From assembly GCA_030621805.1 (NCBI GenBank), contig JAUXGY010000027.1:1-10914 (forward strand): DNA of 10,914 bases. Direction: 5' to 3'. The stretch is from Kiritimatiellales bacterium (GTDB lineage: Bacteria > Verrucomicrobiota > Kiritimatiellia > Kiritimatiellales > Pontiellaceae). The notes under the pieces are model-generated. The model saw only the letters and a program-made list of their open reading frames with translations, was not told the origin of the DNA and did no database searches. This document shows positions 7,500-10,914 of the stretch, piece by piece. Each line of letters starts with the position of its first letter. The stretch's first letter is position 1. Made by a program: the position numbers and the translations under genes.

Positions 7500-8264
7500 A
7501 TGCAGACGAGAACCAGAGAAGCCGTCGTTGCAGGGGCATTCTATCCGGCCGATCCCTCCGAACTGCGCGGACAGGTTGAGGGCTTTCTGACGGAGGCGGG
7601 GGAAACAGACGGGCCAATACCCAAGACGATTATTGTGCCGCATGCGGGCTACATCTATTCCGGTGCCGTGGCCGCGCACGCCTACGCTTGGCTGAGGCCG
7701 GAGGGAATCTCGCGCGTCGTGCTGCTGGGGCCATCGCATCGCGTCCCGTTTCTTGGCCTCGCGGCCTCTTCGGCAGAAGCCTACGAATCCCCGCTCGGAA
7801 GCATCCCCCTCGAACCGCCCCCGCCAGATTTCCCGGTCAACGACCGCGCGCACGCGTTCGAGCACAGCCTCGAAGTCCACCTTCCCTTTTTGCAGGTGGT
7901 TCTCAATGAATTCTCCCTGCTTCCTCTCGTCGTGGGCGATGCCTCGAAAGAAGAAGTTTCCAAAACACTCGCCTCTTTGTGGGGCGGTCCCGAAACGTTG
8001 ATTGTCGTCAGCACCGACCTCAGCCACTACCACGACTATCGCACTGCGAGAAAAATGGATCAGACCACCTCCGATGCCATTCTTGCACTCGATGCCGATG
8101 GCCTGGGTCCCGACAGCGCCTGCGGCCGTGTGCCGGTCGGCGGGTTGCTCCACCTCGCCAAAAAGAAAGACCTGACCATCGAGCAGGTCGACCTGCGCAA
8201 CTCCGGCGATACCGCCGGGCCGAAGAATCAGGTCGTTGGATACGGAGCTTATGTACTCTACTGA
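7500..8264 (+). CDS. amrB: AmmeMemoRadiSam system protein B (MEMO family)
   Basis: This 254-residue cytoplasmic protein is full length for the MEMO family, whose fold resembles extradiol (LigB-type) dioxygenases. The start REAVVAGAFYPADPSELR is the typical family N-terminus, which fixes the start at 7500. Family motifs are PHAGY (H48), GPSH (H80), EHSLEVHLPFL (E121, H122, H127), STDLSHYHDY (171-180) and ACGR (C208). H48, H80 and C208 match the three residues H49, H81 and C244 described as the metal/redox site of human MEMO1. In bacteria and archaea, MEMO, AMMECR1 and a radical SAM protein form a conserved set whose reaction is not established. Here amrA follows with a 14-bp overlap, so the two are translationally coupled. 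The radical SAM partner is not in this window. Confidence 0.93.
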   Translation: MQTRTREAVVAGAFYPADPSELRGQVEGFLTEAGETDGPIPKTIIVPHAGYIYSGAVAAHAYAWLRPEGISRVVLLGPSHRVPFLGLAASSAEAYESPLGSIPLEPPPPDFPVNDRAHAFEHSLEVHLPFLQVVLNEFSLLPLVVGDASKEEVSKTLASLWGGPETLIVVSTDLSHYHDYRTARKMDQTTSDAILALDADGLGPDSACGRVPVGGLLHLAKKKDLTIEQVDLRNSGDTAGPKNQVVGYGAYVLY

Positions 8265-8781
8265 ACAAAAAAAAACCCTGTTGCGCATTGCGCGTTGCGC
8301 GATCGAACGTGCAAAAATCCCCGAAACGTCTGAGCCGGAATTGATGGAACACCGCGCAACGTTCGTGACGCTGGAAATCGGGGGTCAGCTACGTGGCTGT
8401 ATCGGAATGCTCGAAGCCTTCCGCCCACTGGCCGAGGACGTCGCCGAGAATGCGTTTGCCGCCGCCTTTCACGATCCGCGCTTCCCGCCCGTTTCACCCG
8501 CCGAACTCGACGAGCTCTATATCAGCATCTCCGTGCTCTCCCCGCCGGAGGAGATGGTGTTTTCCTCCGAAAAGGATTTGCTCGAACAGATCCGCCCCGG
8601 CATCGACGGGCTGATTCTTCAGGAAGGCTTTCACAAGGGCACATTTTTACCGAGCGTCTGGGAACAGCTTCCCGAAACGGAGGTGTTTTTCGGGCAGCTC
8701 AAGCTAAAGGCGGGGCTGTCCCCCAGCTACTGGTCCGACTCCCTGCGCGTCTTCCGCTACACCGCCGAATATATCCAATGA
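8251..8781 (+). CDS. amrA: AmmeMemoRadiSam system protein A (AMMECR1 domain)
   Basis: This 176-residue protein is a single AMMECR1 domain of normal length. It shows the signature LRGCIGML (RGCIG at 48-52), then FHDPRFPPVSPAELDEL, ISISVLSPPE, GIDGLIL, the block KGTFLPSVWEQLP, and a C-terminal KAGLSPSYW, all classic for the family. No signal peptide or membrane helix is present, so it is cytoplasmic. The ATG at 8251 is chosen because it begins just before the usual LLRIARCAIE helix and has GGAG 3 bases upstream. An in-frame TTG at 8236 would lengthen it by 5 residues. It overlaps amrB by 14 bp. The conserved Cys in RGCIG is often proposed as functional, but the reaction is unknown. Transcription would run into the REP-like element at 8792. 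Confidence 0.93.
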   Translation: MYSTEQKKTLLRIARCAIERAKIPETSEPELMEHRATFVTLEIGGQLRGCIGMLEAFRPLAEDVAENAFAAAFHDPRFPPVSPAELDELYISISVLSPPEEMVFSSEKDLLEQIRPGIDGLILQEGFHKGTFLPSVWEQLPETEVFFGQLKLKAGLSPSYWSDSLRVFRYTAEYIQ

Positions 8782-8791
8782 TGTCTTTTGC

Positions 8792-8905
8792 GTAGACGGA
8801 GCATCTTGCTCCGTTTGAGAAGCACAACGCGAGTTGGTCAACCCCTTGCACTCTTCAGACCAACGCGCTCCGTTCTTCCGCAATGGAGCAGGATGCTCCA
8901 TCTAC
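8792..8905. repeat. REP/MITE-like element with terminal inverted repeats and three hairpins
   Basis: This 114-bp non-coding element lies between the convergent ends of amrA and the MarC gene. Its ends are inverted repeats: GTAGACGGAGCA at 8792-8803 against TGCTCCATCTAC at 8894-8905, 11 of 12 matching. Inside are hairpin 1 (ACGGAGC/GCTCCGT, 8796-8814, loop ATCTT), a central stem (GTTGGTC at 8833-8839 with GACCAAC at 8858-8864, extended by GCG/CGC beyond one mismatch), and hairpin 2 (ATGGAGCA/TGCTCCAT, 8883-8901, loop GGA). No ORF is present, so it would be moved or spread in trans, for example by a REP-associated tyrosine transposase. It may also act as a bidirectional transcription barrier. 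Copy number in the genome is unknown. Confidence 0.65.
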
Positions 8906-8975
8906 ATTGTACGGCCTTCTCTTTTTTTATGGTGGAAGGCATCATTCCCCCAATTGCTCTGCCCCGGCACAACGG

Positions 8976-9599
8976 CTATTCGACCATTCCCATGATTCCA
9001 TCGGCAATGAACTGAATGGCGAGCGCCGCCAGCAGAACCCCGAGTAATCGCTTCACCATAGCATTGACGGTTCCTCCCACCGCACTGGCGACTTTGCGTG
9101 ACAGCAGAAACGAAGCTAGTGCCGTCAACAGGATAACAATAATGGCGAGCGCCACAGAAAACATGCCCCCCTCAACTTGGCTGGATTTGGAAAAAAGCAG
9201 GATGGTCAGTGTCAGGCATCCGGGGCCGGCCATCAGGGGAATGGAGAGCGGAAAAACCGCAATTTCATTCGAGGCAGGTTTGTGAGCATCATGCTCGGAA
9301 GGCTCGTCATCGGGCCGCACGACCATGCTGAAGGCCGTGTAGAAGAGCAGGGTTCCACCGGCAATGCGGAAGGCTTCCATGGAGATGCCAAGCCGGCCCA
9401 GCAGAGTTGCACCGAACAACCCAAACCCGATAATCACTAAAAAAGAAAAACCAACGGCACGCAAAGCGATTTTTCTACAATAAGCGGAATCATGCCCTTT
9501 GGTCAGCGCATTGAAAATCAATGAATTCCCTATAGGATCCAGCAACACGAAGTATGCGGACAAGGCGGTTAGCAAGGTTTCTAAATCAATACTCATCAT
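8976..9599 (-). CDS. MarC family (UPF0056) integral membrane protein
   Basis: This 207-residue protein has about six hydrophobic helices (roughly 6-28, 46-66, 76-94, 116-136, 147-167 and 183-203), the normal size and topology of the MarC family. The two family half-motifs are visible: FVLLDPIGN (17-25) in the first helix and PLMAGPG (121-127) in the fourth. They suggest the internal two-fold repeat seen in related small transporters. The variable loop 95-112 is polar and acidic (RPDDEPSEHD). Despite its name, Escherichia coli MarC is not a proven antibiotic exporter, and the substrate is unknown. Two adjacent ATGs (9599 and 9596) share AGGACAGGA upstream; either may be used. It follows the VC0807-family gene after 17 bp, so it is probably the last gene of that operon. 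Confidence 0.9.
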   Translation of the reverse strand: MMSIDLETLLTALSAYFVLLDPIGNSLIFNALTKGHDSAYCRKIALRAVGFSFLVIIGFGLFGATLLGRLGISMEAFRIAGGTLLFYTAFSMVVRPDDEPSEHDAHKPASNEIAVFPLSIPLMAGPGCLTLTILLFSKSSQVEGGMFSVALAIIVILLTALASFLLSRKVASAVGGTVNAMVKRLLGVLLAALAIQFIADGIMGMVE

Positions 9600-9616
9600 T
9601 CCTGTCCTAAAAAAGT

Positions 9617-10354
9617 CTAATCCACCTGCGGATCCGATTCGGCGGCGGGTTTTTCCTTGTGGTGGGCAGCAAGCAGATCGTTGAGCTTAAGGCCGGTGAG
9701 TTCAATCAGCGTGTCGAACAGCTTGTTGAGCACCCAGATCATGACGATCATGCAGGGGATCAGGACGACAACGTGGCTGAGGCCTGTCATTTTTCCAAGC
9801 TCAGCGGTGTACTCGGGGGAACCGGGCGGGCTTTTCAGCACAATCTTGGCGAGCGCATAGTTAAGGCCGGCGGAGAGGAACATTGAGGAGGCAAAACCCC
9901 AGGTGAGGCCAACGAGCCGCTTCTCGAATTGCGCTTCGTTCCCCTTTTCCTTGAGTGCCTGCTTCAGGCGCTCCACGTCGAACAGCGCCTCGGTCATCAT
10001 AATTTTCTTGATGAGCGGGAACGGGGTCTTCAGGGAACCGATAATAGCTAAACCGAGCAGCAATGGAATGGCGGCCTCTTTGATCGCAATGTATTCCGGC
10101 GGAAATTTTAGGATACCAAACACGCCGGTGAGCGTTACGCTGACGATGCCGATGATGGACATGAAGTCGGCCTTGCGCTCCTTGACGAGCGTGTGCAGGC
10201 CGTACCCGATCGGAAAGAGTAGGCCAACCACCAGCGCCCAGACGGGACCAAGATATTTTTCCTTACTCAATAAGCTCAGGATCGCAACGGGAATCACGAC
10301 GTTGACGACTATACTCACTAGCGGGTTTTGCTGTTTTGTTTTTTCCTTGCTCAT
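9617..10354 (-). CDS. VC0807-family integral membrane protein
   Basis: This 245-residue membrane protein has about six hydrophobic segments (roughly 12-29, 34-56, 64-83, 90-108, 148-170 and 190-212). They are split by a charged amphipathic stretch at about 115-146, and the C-terminal tail is charged (HHKEKPAAESD). The arrangement VVNVVIPVAILSLLS, then GLLFPIGYGLHTLV and IKEAAIPLLLGLAIIGS, fits the VC0807 family, which has no established function. I recognise the pattern but could not run a search. The ATG at 10354 is favoured over a longer in-frame start at 10399 because CAGGAG lies 5 bases upstream and the extra residues belong to the overlapping sulfatase end. The stop of that sulfatase is 1 base before this start, so translation is likely coupled. 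Confidence 0.75.
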   Translation of the reverse strand: MSKEKTKQQNPLVSIVVNVVIPVAILSLLSKEKYLGPVWALVVGLLFPIGYGLHTLVKERKADFMSIIGIVSVTLTGVFGILKFPPEYIAIKEAAIPLLLGLAIIGSLKTPFPLIKKIMMTEALFDVERLKQALKEKGNEAQFEKRLVGLTWGFASSMFLSAGLNYALAKIVLKSPPGSPEYTAELGKMTGLSHVVVLIPCMIVMIWVLNKLFDTLIELTGLKLNDLLAAHHKEKPAAESDPQVD

Positions 10355-10355
10355 A

Positions 10356-10914
10356 TTATCTCCTGAAAAGGTAGGACTCCGAATCGCCGTGGGCGGCATC
10401 CATCATCCGTTCCAGCTCTTGCGTTTTTTCCGGGTATTTTTCGGCGAGGTTAGTGGTTTCGCCAAGGTCGGCTTCCAGATCGAATAGTTCGGATTTCACG
10501 AGGGTTTTCCCATCGGGAGCATAGGTGCGGATGGCTTTCCACTTCCCGGCGCGCACCGCTTTGCGCGGCTTGCCTTCGGTAAATTCCCAATAGAGGTATT
10601 GGTGCTTCTGTTGCTGGTCGGCCTTGCCGGTGAGGAGCGGCACCATGGAGATCCCGTCGATCTGCGCATCGCCCGGAAGGGTTGCACCGCCGAGTTCTGC
10701 GAAGGTGGGGAGCCAATCCCAGAAGGCGCAAATATGGTCGGACCCAGAACCGGGCGCAATCTGTTTTGGCCAGGAAACGAGTAGCGGCACATGGACACCG
10801 CCTTCGTACAGGGCGCGCTTGATGCCCCGAAAGGGGCCGTTGCTATTCCAGAAGTCCGGTTGGTGCCCGCCCTCGCGATGCGCCCCGTTGTCGCTGGTGA
10901 AAACGATGATGGTG
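10356..10914 (-). CDS. Sulfatase, C-terminal part (N-terminus beyond window)
   Basis: Only the last 185 codons are in the window; the upstream part, including the C/S-x-P-S-R formylglycine motif, lies past base 10914. The visible portion starts TIIVFTSDNGAH, the second metal-binding block (Asp-Asn), and continues with NGPFRGIKRALYEGGVHVP, which holds the conserved active-site Lys. Then come LLVSWPKQI, the FWDWLPTFAELGG block, DGISMVPLLTG and the C-terminal strand region YLYWEFTEGKPRKAVRAGKW with LFDLEADLGETTNLA. This is the standard end of an arylsulfatase-type (type I) enzyme, as abundant in marine PVC bacteria that degrade sulfated polysaccharides. The substrate cannot be told from this part. 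The stop is 1 base before the VC0807-family start, whose ribosome site overlaps the last two Arg codons. Confidence 0.93.
   Translation of the reverse strand, partial: TIIVFTSDNGAHREGGHQPDFWNSNGPFRGIKRALYEGGVHVPLLVSWPKQIAPGSGSDHICAFWDWLPTFAELGGATLPGDAQIDGISMVPLLTGKADQQQKHQYLYWEFTEGKPRKAVRAGKWKAIRTYAPDGKTLVKSELFDLEADLGETTNLAEKYPEKTQELERMMDAAHGDSESYLFRR

Noticed and set aside
7413..8288. Minus-strand open frame of 291 codons
   Set aside because: Most of it is the mirror of amrB, whose family motifs are complete; only its last ~28 codons lie outside amrB and they are discussed as a separate finding.
8914..8940. GCCTTC/GAAGGC with an internal T-run as an intrinsic terminator for amrBA
   Set aside because: The T-run is inside the loop rather than after the stem, the loop is long and the stem short; not a convincing terminator on either strand.
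9903..10487. Plus-strand open frame of 194 codons
   Set aside because: It is antisense to the VC0807-family and sulfatase genes; those have family motifs and good ribosome sites and this frame does not.
1..10914. CRISPR array, tRNA or rRNA genes, insertion sequence, phage or defence genes
   Set aside because: No regularly spaced repeats, no tRNA cloverleaf or rRNA stretches, and no transposase, integrase, nuclease or toxin-antitoxin-like frames were seen; the only mobile-type signal is the REP-like element.

Overview
The window looks like part of a bacterial chromosome of moderate GC content. The organism is probably from the PVC superphylum, with a Kiritimatiellota/Pontiella-like or verrucomicrobial relative as my best guess. 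This rests on gene style alone: two sulfatase-superfamily genes, a sensor kinase with a very large carbohydrate-binding-type ectodomain, and a secreted lectin-like protein ending in an Ig-like repeat. No rRNA or other phylogenetic marker is present, so the placement is an inference.

Region 1 (1-4635, minus strand) is a surface-sensing module. It holds a 955-residue membrane histidine kinase (4635-1768), its NarL/LuxR-type response regulator (1646-1011), and the start of a secreted protein (799 to beyond base 1). The first ~270 residues of the kinase ectodomain are a clear paralogue of the secreted protein: signal peptide, the same FLDDFS-DTS start, a lectin-like domain, and an Ig-like segment with the LNG-x-x-VTGSS motif. 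Between regulator and secreted protein lies a perfect 14-bp palindrome abutting a plausible -35 element. This is the geometry expected if the regulator activates the secreted gene. The proposed circuit, in which a sensor and an exported protein share one ligand-binding module, is the most interesting item here.

Region 2 (4749-7007, plus strand) is a divergently transcribed, membrane-anchored sulfatase-superfamily enzyme fused to TPR repeats. It has Thr where true sulfatases have the Cys or Ser that becomes formylglycine, so it is unlikely to be an ordinary sulfatase. Region 3 (7011-8781) holds a DUF302 protein on the minus strand and, divergently, amrB-amrA (MEMO-like and AMMECR1-like), which overlap by 14 bp. 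The radical SAM partner of that system is not in the window.

Region 4 (8782-8975) is intergenic and contains a 114-bp REP/MITE-like element with terminal inverted repeats and three nested hairpins. Region 5 (8976-10914, minus strand) is a tight cluster read in the order sulfatase (C-terminal part only), VC0807-family membrane protein, MarC-family membrane protein, with gaps of 1 and 17 bp. No tRNA, rRNA, CRISPR array, insertion sequence or phage gene was seen. No gene-free stretch exceeds 300 bases.
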